Of a stretch of 64,000 bases of DNA, positions 8,671 through 16,266 are shown piece by piece. The notes under the pieces were generated by a model, which worked only from the letters and a program-made list of their open reading frames with translations, had not been told where the DNA came from and made no database searches. The stretch covers positions 434,001 to 498,000 of the forward strand of contig NZ_JANQLX010000015.1 in assembly GCF_028280385.1 (NCBI RefSeq). The letters are read 5' to 3'. Origin of the DNA: Allomuricauda sp. Lineage in GTDB: Bacteria; Bacteroidota; Bacteroidia; Flavobacteriales; Flavobacteriaceae. Every line of letters starts with the position of its first letter. Within the stretch, counting starts at the first letter, position 1. The translations under genes and the position numbers were made by a program.

Positions 8671-9540
8671 TTGGAGCTTAACCTTGACCAAATTCCCCGG
8701 GAAAAAACCCTGACCAAAAAGGAGTTTCTTCGGAAATACTTCAAACCACAAAAACCTGTGGTGATTGAAGAGTTCATTGGGGATTGGCCAGCCCATTCCA
8801 AATGGAACTTGGATTATATCAAGGAGATTGCAGGTGATAAAACCGTTCCTTTGTATGACGACAGACCGGTAAAGCACGATGAGGGATTTAACCAGCCCCA
8901 TGCCAAAATGAAGATGTCCGAATACATTGACCTGCTTCAAAAGGAACCCACCAAGTACCGAATTTTCCTTTGGAATGTGCTAAAAGAGGTACCCCAACTC
9001 CAAAAAGACTTTAAATACCCTGATTTTGGGCTTCGGTTAATGAAGGGATTGCCCATGTTGTTTTTTGGCGGAAGCGATTCCCATACCTTTATGCATTATG
9101 ACATTGATTTGGCCAATATCTTCCATTTTCATTTTGAAGGGAAAAAACAGTGTATTCTGTTCCCGCAATCCGAGACCAAATTTCTGTACAAGATACCCCA
9201 CTCGTTGATCACCCGTGAAGACATCGATTTTGCCAATCCGGATTTGGATAAATGGCCCGCTTTAAAGCACGCTAAAGGCCATATCGGACATCTGGAACAC
9301 GGCAATGTGATCTATATCCCGGAAGGATATTGGCACCACATGAAATACATCACCCCCGGGTTCTCCATGAGTCTTAGGGCAATTCCACGTAAACCCAAGA
9401 ATTTGGGAAAGGCCCTCTACAATATTTTCTTTATGCGCTATTTCGACAATTTTATGCGAAGGCTAAAGGGCCAAAAATGGATAGATTGGAAAAATGAGCA
9501 GGCCGTTGCCCGTACAAACAGTCTGTTGCTCCAAAAATAG
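8671..9540 (+). CDS. Cupin-like/JmjC domain protein
   Basis: 289 residues. The central part resembles JmjC/cupin_8 Fe(II)- and 2-oxoglutarate-dependent oxygenases: 'FMHYDIDLANIFHFHFEGKK' supplies an H-x-D pair and 'EGYWHHMKY' a distal histidine, the usual metal triad. These proteins hydroxylate amino-acid side chains in ribosomal or other proteins, but the substrate here is unknown. The start is a TTG at 8671; no ATG lies nearby and the conserved N-terminus 'KPVVIEEFIGDW' begins about 28 residues in. A -7-like box (TAATTTAG, 8641-8648) lies upstream. The C-terminus is basic. It converges on recX with 7 bp between stops. Confidence 0.8.
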   Translation: MELNLDQIPREKTLTKKEFLRKYFKPQKPVVIEEFIGDWPAHSKWNLDYIKEIAGDKTVPLYDDRPVKHDEGFNQPHAKMKMSEYIDLLQKEPTKYRIFLWNVLKEVPQLQKDFKYPDFGLRLMKGLPMLFFGGSDSHTFMHYDIDLANIFHFHFEGKKQCILFPQSETKFLYKIPHSLITREDIDFANPDLDKWPALKHAKGHIGHLEHGNVIYIPEGYWHHMKYITPGFSMSLRAIPRKPKNLGKALYNIFFMRYFDNFMRRLKGQKWIDWKNEQAVARTNSLLLQK

Positions 9541-9547
9541 ATACAGC

Positions 9548-10045
9548 TTAACTTTTCGAGAGTACAGCAAGTTTTTCGTACACCAGGTGACTTTCCCAGC
9601 CCCTGTACAGCAGATAGTCCACAAACTTTTTCTTTTTTCTTTGTGGATGTTCCCCTTCCAATTGCTTCCATCTTTTTTGGGCCAATTCCTCTAAAGTGGC
9701 ATGGTATTCGGCTTCATCGACTTCCTGTAGGGCATACTTGATGTTGAACTTTGAAATATCCCGGAACCTCAATTCTTGAACGATCCTGTTCCTACCCCAT
9801 TTTTTTATGTTGAACTTTCCTCGGACAAAGCTTTTGGCAAACCGTTCTTCGTTTAGGTAGTTTTCTTGGATCAAATGGCCAACTATGGCATCGATGGCTT
9901 GGGGAATCATACGCATACCCCTTAATTTCTCCACTACTTCCTTATGGCAACGCTCTTGATAGGCACAGAAACGTTCCATCTTTTTTTGCGCCTCAGTAAC
10001 ACTGATGTGCTTGCTAAATTGATTTGGAACCTTCATCTGGATCAA
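9548..10045 (-). CDS. recX: Regulatory protein RecX
   Basis: 165 residues, a three-helix-repeat RecX protein: 'KMERFCAYQERC' in the first repeat, 'GHLIQENYLNEERFAKSFVRGK' (split here as LIQENYLNEERFAKSFVRG) in the second, and 'FVDYLLYRGWE' in the last. RecX binds RecA filaments and limits RecA activity. The ATG overlaps the stop of the upstream glycosidase gene by four bases, so it appears translationally coupled. A Met four codons in ('MKVPNQF') is an alternative start. recA is not in this window. Confidence 0.88.
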   Translation of the reverse strand: MIQMKVPNQFSKHISVTEAQKKMERFCAYQERCHKEVVEKLRGMRMIPQAIDAIVGHLIQENYLNEERFAKSFVRGKFNIKKWGRNRIVQELRFRDISKFNIKYALQEVDEAEYHATLEELAQKRWKQLEGEHPQRKKKKFVDYLLYRGWESHLVYEKLAVLSKS

Positions 10046-12405
10046 TCCTGATGGATACTCAATTTGCTGCTTTTGGTAGTAAAGGCAGTAGGGGAATTGT
10101 TATCTGAGGGGGTCACTTCCCCTTCCTTCACCGTATAATTACCTTTAGGAAGTTCCAATTGCACGGTCCACTCTGTATTGGTTTGCCCGATTTCAATTTG
10201 AATACGTCCATTCTCTTTTTTGTAGTGAATGGAGATGGAATTATCAGCAATATCTACATTTTCCAGGGAGGCACCCTCATCCCAAGCGGCAGGCATTTGT
10301 GGCTTGATCACTACTTTCTTTTCATAGGCCATGGGGTGGATCCCAAAAAACTGTTGAATGATGGGAATGGCATAGGAATAGATGTTCCAGGCCTGGGTCA
10401 TCATCCCATAATCTGGAGAGACTTCATAAATGCTGCCCGGAAAGGCATAGCTAAAGGTACGGGTCATCCGTTCCAAATAATCCAGGGCATCATCAGGCCG
10501 GCCATAGTTGTTTTCGGCAACGGCCTGCGCTCCTGTAGGTAAGGTCATTACCGCTCCGGTATAGGAAAACACCTTGCTTCCCTGAAATGAACCAAAATCC
10601 TTGCCCGCGGAATCGTCCCTGTCAATTCCAGTGACAAAAACTCCAAAGGGATTGGTGAATTTTTTAGCGGTATCCAAGGCGGTCATGGCTTTTGACGAGT
10701 CCGCTATTCCCATTTCCATGGGTGTGTTCACCACCCAATTGTGGTGCAGTACAAAGGGTTTTAATTGATGCGATGGATTTTGTTGGATTTGTTTTTTGGT
10801 GGCTTCCAGTTCCTCAATGGCCCAGGGCTTGTTTAAGGTATCCGCCCTAACAATTGCATCTTCAATTAGATGAACGGCCTGTTCGTCTGTACCCAGAAAG
10901 TCGGCGAAGGAACCAAATTCTTCAGACCATAACTCTTCATTTATTTTGGTTTTTAACTGTTGGGCCAGATCCTGGTAGTTATTTGCCAATTCTGTCCGGC
11001 CCAGTTCGCGGGCCATTTTTGAGGCATCGGAAAAAGCGCGTTGGGTATAAGCCGCCACATCGATCATCTCACTGTCCAGTCCATGGATTTCCATCATCCC
11101 AAATCCGTCCGGGAACAAGTTTTTGTTGCTATCATTTGCCTCCATGAGCCATTCAAGACCTTTTTGAACTGTGGGGAAGTATTTTTCCAGGAATTCCTTG
11201 TCTCCGTTCCATGTATAAATTTCCCAAATTAAAGAGGCAAACTGTGGGGTTTCATTAATGTTTCCTGGATTAAAAACATATCCATTGGTTGACATTTCGT
11301 GCAGAATTTTTCCATTGCCGTTCAATGCCATGGAAACACTGTCCAACAAATGTATGGTCTGTTCCACAATCCGGTCTTGGCCAATGGCCATATACCCTTT
11401 AAGGGCATATTCACTGTCTACCCCAAACCACCAGGGATAATCCGGGATGCCCGCCCCAATGCCCGTTCCAATTTCAGGCACGGTTCTTACCAGCCAGTCA
11501 CAATTGTATTTGAGCCACTCAAATGTCTGTTCCAATTCTTTGTTTGGGATGGTAAGCTTGGATTGGGACTCCAGTTTTTGGTAACGTTCTTTTTTTGCGG
11601 ATGCCATCGACAAAAAATCCCTTTGGATGGTTTCATAGCTTTTCAGCGCATCGTCCTTTGAGGTATAAGAACCGGCAATAAAGAAGGTTATGGCCGATTT
11701 GTTTTGGCCGTCCAATTCCAGGGTGTAGCTAAGTGAATTTGAGATGCCGTTGCCCTTTCCGCCGGAGTCTTTATGGGATTCCGGAGTCTGGTCAGATCCA
11801 AAAATATTGAACCACGAATTATTGCCATCCTTAACAATCCATTTGTCCTGCTCAAAGTTGGTTGTGTCCTTGCCATCGATCATTTGGGTCTTTTCGCCCA
11901 GCCAGGTTGGGATAAGATCGGTATGCCCAGTGAATTTTATGTTGGCCGTTTTGGAGTTTTGATTTGAGCGTACCAGATATTGTATGACCACACCTTGTTG
12001 ATCATCCGGCACGAACTGCCATCTTTCAACCGTAATTTCTTTATCTGGCCATGAAAAGGCATGCATATTGGCCATGGGATAGTTGACAAATTTATCTGCT
12101 CGATCTAAGGTCAGGGTATCGCCCTCCACCATGAGTTGGGCATCAAATCCGTCCATTAATTTGATGGGATGATTCCAAATACCGCCCATTTCCCCTTTTA
12201 TATGCCATCCCAAAGGCGGGAAACTACCATTTTGATGGCCTACCATATACACTCGATTTCCTGCTGTTACAAAAGGAGAGTCTAAATAGGCCTCTTTCCC
12301 TGGGATGTTCGGGGAACTAGTTAAAATTTCTGAAATAAGGGATTGTTCCTGGGTGGTGCAATGGATGAACAATATTGGGAGTAAAAGAGGAATTAGCTTT
12401 CTCAT
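10042..12405 (-). CDS. Six-hairpin glycosidase-like lipoprotein
   Basis: 787 residues from 'MRKLIPLLLPILFIHC', a lipoprotein signal peptide with Cys16 (lipobox FIHC is slightly atypical). An N-terminal beta-rich domain is followed by an alpha/alpha-barrel region (about 300-690) with 'YPWWFGVDSEYALKG' and a late small beta domain. This resembles amylo-alpha-1,6-glucosidase/GH15-like or rhamnosidase-like six-hairpin enzymes. It probably trims oligosaccharides at the cell surface or in the periplasm; the sugar specificity cannot be assigned. A start eight codons further upstream is possible but would displace the signal peptide. It lies directly upstream of recX and downstream of the bidirectional terminator at the rng end. 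Confidence 0.75.
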   Translation of the reverse strand: MRKLIPLLLPILFIHCTTQEQSLISEILTSSPNIPGKEAYLDSPFVTAGNRVYMVGHQNGSFPPLGWHIKGEMGGIWNHPIKLMDGFDAQLMVEGDTLTLDRADKFVNYPMANMHAFSWPDKEITVERWQFVPDDQQGVVIQYLVRSNQNSKTANIKFTGHTDLIPTWLGEKTQMIDGKDTTNFEQDKWIVKDGNNSWFNIFGSDQTPESHKDSGGKGNGISNSLSYTLELDGQNKSAITFFIAGSYTSKDDALKSYETIQRDFLSMASAKKERYQKLESQSKLTIPNKELEQTFEWLKYNCDWLVRTVPEIGTGIGAGIPDYPWWFGVDSEYALKGYMAIGQDRIVEQTIHLLDSVSMALNGNGKILHEMSTNGYVFNPGNINETPQFASLIWEIYTWNGDKEFLEKYFPTVQKGLEWLMEANDSNKNLFPDGFGMMEIHGLDSEMIDVAAYTQRAFSDASKMARELGRTELANNYQDLAQQLKTKINEELWSEEFGSFADFLGTDEQAVHLIEDAIVRADTLNKPWAIEELEATKKQIQQNPSHQLKPFVLHHNWVVNTPMEMGIADSSKAMTALDTAKKFTNPFGVFVTGIDRDDSAGKDFGSFQGSKVFSYTGAVMTLPTGAQAVAENNYGRPDDALDYLERMTRTFSYAFPGSIYEVSPDYGMMTQAWNIYSYAIPIIQQFFGIHPMAYEKKVVIKPQMPAAWDEGASLENVDIADNSISIHYKKENGRIQIEIGQTNTEWTVQLELPKGNYTVKEGEVTPSDNNSPTAFTTKSSKLSIHQD

Positions 12406-12460
12406 AGGGTAGAATTGACAGGTATTCAATCAAAAATACCATATTGTTTGTAAATCCCTA

Positions 12461-12500
12461 AAACAAAAAAAGCGACTCCATTGCCGGAGTCGCTTTTTGT
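12461..12500. terminator. Terminator at the 3' end of rng
   Basis: AGCGACTCC (12471-12479) pairs with GGAGTCGCT (12486-12494) around a 6-base loop. There is an A-run on the left and a T-run on the right, so it can work on either strand. It abuts the rng stop codon and precedes the glycosidase gene on the same (minus) strand. Confidence 0.85.
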
Positions 12501-14047
12501 TATCTAATTGTTTTACCGTCTTTGTTTTTAAAACGGTACTCAAGGTAGGTGTATGCATCCCTAGGTTGAATCTTGATCCACTTTTTATGTTCCAAGAACC
12601 ACTTGAAACGTTGTGATGGAAAACCTTGGTTAAGGTAGGCGGCAATAAAGGGATGGATGTTCAAAATAATTCCATTGTCCTTATGATTGCCCTTCATGAT
12701 GCGCTCCAAATCCGAATTGATCTTATCGATCAACACAATGGGAGCTTCAACTTCTGTACCGGAACCATTTGGATTTTCCTCGCTGGTCTTGATATTCATC
12801 TCGGGGCGTACCCTTTGACGGGTGATTTGCACCAGACCAAATTTACTGGGAGGCAGGATTTTGTGCTTGGCACGATCATCCTTCATTTCTTCCCGGAGAT
12901 GATCAAATAATTTTCGTCTATGATCGCCTTTGGTCATGTCTATAAAGTCCACCACAATGATTCCCCCCATGTCTCGCAAGCGCAATTGCCTTGCAATTTC
13001 GGAGGCAGCCAACAGGTTTACTTCCAGGGCGGTATCTTCTTGGTTTTTGGCCTTGTTGGAACGATTACCACTGTTCACATCAATTACGTGAAGCGCTTCG
13101 GTATGTTCAATGACCAAATAGGCGCCCCTGCTCATGGAGGCGGTACGACCAAAGGAAGTCTTGATCTGGCGTTCTATCCCAAACTTTTCAAAGATGGGCG
13201 CCGAACCTGTGTATAGCTTAACTATAGATTCTTTTTGGGGTGCAATTTCACTCAGATAGTCCTTGATCTGATGGCAGAGCGTTTCATCATCCACATGTAT
13301 TCCTGTAAAGGAATCGTTGAATACATCCCTTAGGATGGAAGATGCTCGGTTGAGCTCGACCAAAACCTTGGATGGATGTGATGCTCTATGCAATTTCTTG
13401 CACATTGTTATCCATTTGGAAAACAAATTCTGAAGATCTCTGTCCAGTTCTGCAACTTTCTTGCCTTCTGCAACGGTACGGATAATAACACCAAAACCTT
13501 TGGGCTTTATACTTTTAACAAGACGTATAAGCCTATCTTTTTCTTCCTTGCTTCCGATTTTTTGTGAAACGGATACGCGATCAGAAAAGGGGACCATCAC
13601 CAAATATCGTCCGGCTATGGAAAGCTCGGAGCTAATTCTTGGTCCCTTGGTGGAAATGGGTTCTTTTACAATTTGTACCAATAATGACTGATTGGCCTTA
13701 ATAACATCGTTAATACTGCCATTCTTGTCTATATCTTTTTCAAATGGAAAATCTTTTAGGGCAAAGTCCTTTACTTTTCCCGTTCTTGCTCTTTTAATGA
13801 ATTTCAGCATGGAGGACAACTGCGGGCCCAGGTCATGATAGTGCAGGAACGCATCTTTTTCATAACCCACATTAACAAAGGCCGCATTGAGGCCGGTTAC
13901 GGGTTTTCTGATTTTGGCTAGGAAGATATCCCCGACAGAAAATTTGTTGTCGTCCTCATCTTTGTGAAGCTCAATGAGTTTTCCATCCTTTAATAAGGCA
14001 AAATCGACTGCATCGGGACTAGATCTAACGATTAATTCTCTATTCAC
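12500..14047 (-). CDS. rng: Ribonuclease E/G family protein
   Basis: 515 residues. An N-terminal S1-type RNA-binding domain (about 35-130, 'NAAFVNVGYEKDAFLHYHDLG') is followed by the RNase E/G core. The two metal-binding aspartates are visible in 'HVIDVNSG' and 'VVDFIDM'. The CxxC zinc-link that joins E. coli RNase E/G subunits is missing: the region after 'QITRQRVRPEMN' has no cysteines. There is no C-terminal degradosome scaffold, so it is RNase G-sized. It acts in rRNA maturation and mRNA decay. HU and a tiny ribosomal-type gene lie upstream on the same strand, separated by a terminator. Confidence 0.92.
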   Translation of the reverse strand: MNRELIVRSSPDAVDFALLKDGKLIELHKDEDDNKFSVGDIFLAKIRKPVTGLNAAFVNVGYEKDAFLHYHDLGPQLSSMLKFIKRARTGKVKDFALKDFPFEKDIDKNGSINDVIKANQSLLVQIVKEPISTKGPRISSELSIAGRYLVMVPFSDRVSVSQKIGSKEEKDRLIRLVKSIKPKGFGVIIRTVAEGKKVAELDRDLQNLFSKWITMCKKLHRASHPSKVLVELNRASSILRDVFNDSFTGIHVDDETLCHQIKDYLSEIAPQKESIVKLYTGSAPIFEKFGIERQIKTSFGRTASMSRGAYLVIEHTEALHVIDVNSGNRSNKAKNQEDTALEVNLLAASEIARQLRLRDMGGIIVVDFIDMTKGDHRRKLFDHLREEMKDDRAKHKILPPSKFGLVQITRQRVRPEMNIKTSEENPNGSGTEVEAPIVLIDKINSDLERIMKGNHKDNGIILNIHPFIAAYLNQGFPSQRFKWFLEHKKWIKIQPRDAYTYLEYRFKNKDGKTIR

Positions 14048-14062
14048 CTGAATCGATTTTTA

Positions 14063-14076
14063 TCCGCCGCGGCGGA
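14063..14076. repeat. 14-bp perfect palindrome upstream of rng
   Basis: TCCGCCGCGGCGGA is a perfect 14-base palindrome in an otherwise AT-rich leader, 16 bases upstream of the rng start. A second dyad, AATCGGTT-TT-AACCGATT, lies at 14095-14112. GC-rich palindromes of this kind often occur as dispersed repeats in Bacteroidetes genomes; whether this one does cannot be judged from one window. Confidence 0.6.
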
Positions 14077-14162
14077 TGATTAAACAATATGTAGAATCGG
14101 TTTTAACCGATTGAAATTCTTTTTCCGAATCTCTATGTCAAAGAACGTATAAGTGAAAAATG

Positions 14163-14188
14163 AAAAAGTAGTTGTAACAACTACTTTT
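14163..14188. terminator. Terminator after the mS38-like gene
   Basis: AAAAAGTAGTTG (14163-14174) pairs with CAACTACTTTTT (14177-14188) around a 2-base centre. On the minus strand the hairpin overlaps the stop codon of the 29-residue gene and ends in T's, closing the HU transcription unit before rng. Confidence 0.75.
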
Positions 14189-14270
14189 TCTTGTGTCGGT
14201 TAGCTCTTCTGCGCTTTTTACGCTTGTGCGTGGCTACCTTATGTCTTTTTCTTTTTTTACCACTTGGCAT
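14181..14270 (-). CDS. 29-residue basic protein, AURKAIP1/COX24 (mS38/bS22-like)
   Basis: Starts 'MPSGKKRKRHKVATHKRKKR' and continues RRANRHKKK to a TAG stop: 29 residues, more than half Lys or Arg. This matches the AURKAIP1/COX24 domain found in mitochondrial ribosomal protein mS38 and in tiny bacterial relatives (bS22 in mycobacteria). The likely role is an rRNA-embedded small-subunit protein. It lies 27 bp downstream of the HU gene on the same strand and ends in a hairpin terminator, so HU and this gene are co-transcribed. It falls below common gene-calling length limits and is easily missed. Confidence 0.82.
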   Translation of the reverse strand: MPSGKKRKRHKVATHKRKKRRRANRHKKK

Positions 14271-14297
14271 ATGGCTTTTCCTTTAGTGTTAGTTATC

Positions 14298-14588
14298 TTA
14301 TTTTACTTGAACGTTGCTCTTTACGCCTTCAACAAAAACCTTGGCAGGTTTGAAGGCAGGAATATTGTGCGCAGGAATTTTGATGGTAGTGTTCTTTGAA
14401 ATGTTTCTACCTGTTTTTTCCGCTCTCGTCTTGATGATAAAGCTTCCAAAACCTCTTAAATAAACATTATCTCCATTCTCCAAGGACGATTTTACCTCCT
14501 CCATAAAAGATTCCACTGTTGCTTGTACGTCTCCTTTTTCTATACCTAGTTTTTCTGAGATTCTAGTTACAATATCTGCTTTCGTCAT
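14298..14588 (-). CDS. HU/IHF family DNA-binding protein
   Basis: 96 residues, the standard histone-like fold: 'MTKADIVTRISEKLG' helix, 'VYLRGFGSFIIKTRAEKTGRN' (the GFGSF core strand and start of the DNA-embracing arm, given here in parts VYLRGFGSF and RAEKTGRN), then the arm tip 'IPAHNIPAFKPAK'. It forms dimers that bend DNA; the IP pair at the arm tip is the proline that wedges into the minor groove. A -7 box TATATTTG lies upstream on the minus strand, and the mutY promoter faces the other way. The basic 29-residue gene follows. Confidence 0.95.
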   Translation of the reverse strand: MTKADIVTRISEKLGIEKGDVQATVESFMEEVKSSLENGDNVYLRGFGSFIIKTRAEKTGRNISKNTTIKIPAHNIPAFKPAKVFVEGVKSNVQVK

Positions 14589-14621
14589 TTCGTATTACTG
14601 TTTTCTAATTTTTTAGGCTTG

Positions 14622-14629
14622 CAAATATA
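14622..14629 (-). promoter_or_regulatory. -7 box of the HU promoter
   Basis: The minus strand reads TATATTTG, an exact TAnnTTTG match 33 bases upstream of the HU start. No TTG is visible at the expected -33 distance, so the upstream element is weak or absent. Confidence 0.55.
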
Positions 14630-14683
14630 AAAATTAAAATTAATCTTTTGTTTAAACCCTTTAATTTTAAGTATATAAACTGC

Positions 14684-14691
14684 TACTTTTG
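14684..14691 (+). promoter_or_regulatory. -7 box of the mutY promoter
   Basis: TACTTTTG is an exact TAnnTTTG match 18 bases upstream of the mutY ATG. No properly spaced TTG is seen. Confidence 0.5.
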
Positions 14692-14709
14692 GGCCTTAGT
14701 ATTTTCTAG

Positions 14710-15744
14710 ATGTCTTTTTCCTCGAAAATATTGGATTGGTATGCCCTCAATAAAAGAGATCTGCCATGGAGGGCAACCAGGGATCCCTACAAAATATGGC
14801 TTTCAGAAATTATCCTCCAACAGACCAGGGTGGCCCAGGGAATGCCATATTACCATAATTTTTTGGAAGCTTTCCCAACAGTATACGATCTGGCAAGGGC
14901 ACCGGAAGAAAGCGTGTTAAAATTATGGCAGGGCCTCGGATACTACTCCCGGGCCAGAAATCTTCATGCCACAGCCAAAATTGTGGTAGGGGAATTCCAA
15001 GGAGAATTCCCTAATACCTATAAAGGTCTATTGTCCTTAAAGGGCGTAGGGGACTATACCGCCAGTGCCATAGCATCCATTTGCTTTGACCTTCCCGAAC
15101 CCGTTGTCGATGGGAATGTTTACCGGGTACTTTCACGCTATTTTGGGGTGAAGGAGCCCATTAATTCTTCCGCTGGTATAAAAACATTCAAAAAACTGGC
15201 CCGGGAGGTAATCTCCACAGCGAATATTAGGGATTACAATCAGGGCATCATGGAATTTGGGGCCATTCAATGTGCTCCCAAAAATCCCAATTGTAACAGC
15301 TGCCCGCTCAATACCGGTTGCGAGGCCCTCAAAAAGAACAAGGTGGACCAATGGCCCATAAAAATCAACAAGACCAGAATAAGGCATCGCTATTTTAATT
15401 ATTTGGTATATCTGGACCGTGAACACAAAACTTTTCTGGAAAAAAGGGAAGGCAAAGGTATTTGGCAAAATCTATATCAGTTCCCCCTCATTGAAACCGA
15501 AAAGCCTGTAGATCATCATAATTTGACACGTTTATTGCCACAGAACTCGAAAATTCCAATGGAAAAGGTATCCTTATATAATGAACAAGCGGTAGTACAC
15601 AAGTTATCGCATCAGCATTTGCATACCCATTTTTGGATAGTTGAAACCGATGAATTACAATCCGACGGCATACCATGGACCAAAATCCAAGCCTATCCGG
15701 TTCCGGTTTTGATAGCCGACTTTATAAAGACATTCAAAATTTAG
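14710..15744 (+). CDS. mutY: A/G-specific adenine glycosylase
   Basis: 344 residues. MutY removes adenine mispaired with 8-oxoguanine. Glu33 in 'WLSEIILQQTRV' and Asp134 in 'VVDGNVYRV' are the catalytic pair. The helix-hairpin-helix is 'LKGVGDYTASAIAS'. The [4Fe-4S] ligands C188, C195, C198, C204 have the expected C-x6-C-x2-C-x5-C spacing. The C-terminal third (about 225-344) is the NUDIX-like domain that recognises 8-oxoG. It is divergent from HU and is followed by ssb, which has its own -7 box overlapping the mutY stop. Confidence 0.95.
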   Translation: MSFSSKILDWYALNKRDLPWRATRDPYKIWLSEIILQQTRVAQGMPYYHNFLEAFPTVYDLARAPEESVLKLWQGLGYYSRARNLHATAKIVVGEFQGEFPNTYKGLLSLKGVGDYTASAIASICFDLPEPVVDGNVYRVLSRYFGVKEPINSSAGIKTFKKLAREVISTANIRDYNQGIMEFGAIQCAPKNPNCNSCPLNTGCEALKKNKVDQWPIKINKTRIRHRYFNYLVYLDREHKTFLEKREGKGIWQNLYQFPLIETEKPVDHHNLTRLLPQNSKIPMEKVSLYNEQAVVHKLSHQHLHTHFWIVETDELQSDGIPWTKIQAYPVPVLIADFIKTFKI

Positions 15745-15752
15745 TACTTTTG
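15745..15752 (+). promoter_or_regulatory. -7 box of the ssb promoter
   Basis: TACTTTTG, an exact TAnnTTTG match, begins immediately after the mutY stop codon and 16 bases before the ssb ATG. Confidence 0.55.
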
Positions 15753-15767
15753 ACCAATTAAAGTATT

Positions 15768-16244
15768 ATGAGCGGAACATTGAACAAAGTGATGCTGATC
15801 GGGCATCTGGGAGATGAGGTTAAAATCCACTATTTTGAAGGCGGAGGATGTGTAGCACGCTTTCCCTTGGCCACCAATGAAACCTATACCAATAGGCAGA
15901 CCGGTGAAAAGGTCACCAACACGGATTGGCATAATATTGTGGTACGCAACAAAGCTGCTGAAATCTGCGAGAAGTATTTGAGCAAAGGCGATAAGGTATA
16001 TCTTGAAGGCAGATTGAAGAACAGGCAGTGGCAAGGCGAAGATGGCAATACACGCTATACCACCGAGGTCCACGTACAGGATTTTACCTTCCTGTCCACG
16101 AAGAAGGAAAGCCTACCCACCGGACAGGCAGGTATGGACAATGCCCAACAATCCCCAGCAGCCATGCCCCAATCTGAACCTGCAAAACCGGCCGACCCAG
16201 CACCCGTGGAACAAACGGAACAGGATGACGACCTTCCATTCTAA
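15768..16244 (+). CDS. ssb: Single-stranded DNA-binding protein
   Basis: 158 residues. An N-terminal OB fold (1-110, 'LNKVMLIGHLGDEV' and 'TDWHNIVV') is followed by a Pro/Gln-rich linker and the acidic tip 'DDDLPF', the docking tail for RecA-loader, polymerase and nuclease partners. At the OB/linker junction (residues 116-122) there is an in-frame 'LPTGQAG', encoded by a GC-rich imperfect inverted repeat that looks like a dispersed repeat captured in the coding region. gldE starts 22 bp downstream. Confidence 0.95.
   Translation: MSGTLNKVMLIGHLGDEVKIHYFEGGGCVARFPLATNETYTNRQTGEKVTNTDWHNIVVRNKAAEICEKYLSKGDKVYLEGRLKNRQWQGEDGNTRYTTEVHVQDFTFLSTKKESLPTGQAGMDNAQQSPAAMPQSEPAKPADPAPVEQTEQDDDLPF
16112..16132. 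repeat. GC-rich inverted repeat inside ssb (encodes LPTGQAG)
   Basis: CCTACC and GGCAGG arms flank a CCGG-containing centre within 21 bases. The frame passes through it as LPTGQAG, in the variable linker of SSB. The composition differs from the flanking linker. It looks like a small mobile or dispersed palindromic repeat tolerated in frame. Confidence 0.5.
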
Positions 16245-16266
16245 TACTTGCATAAACCCATAGAAA

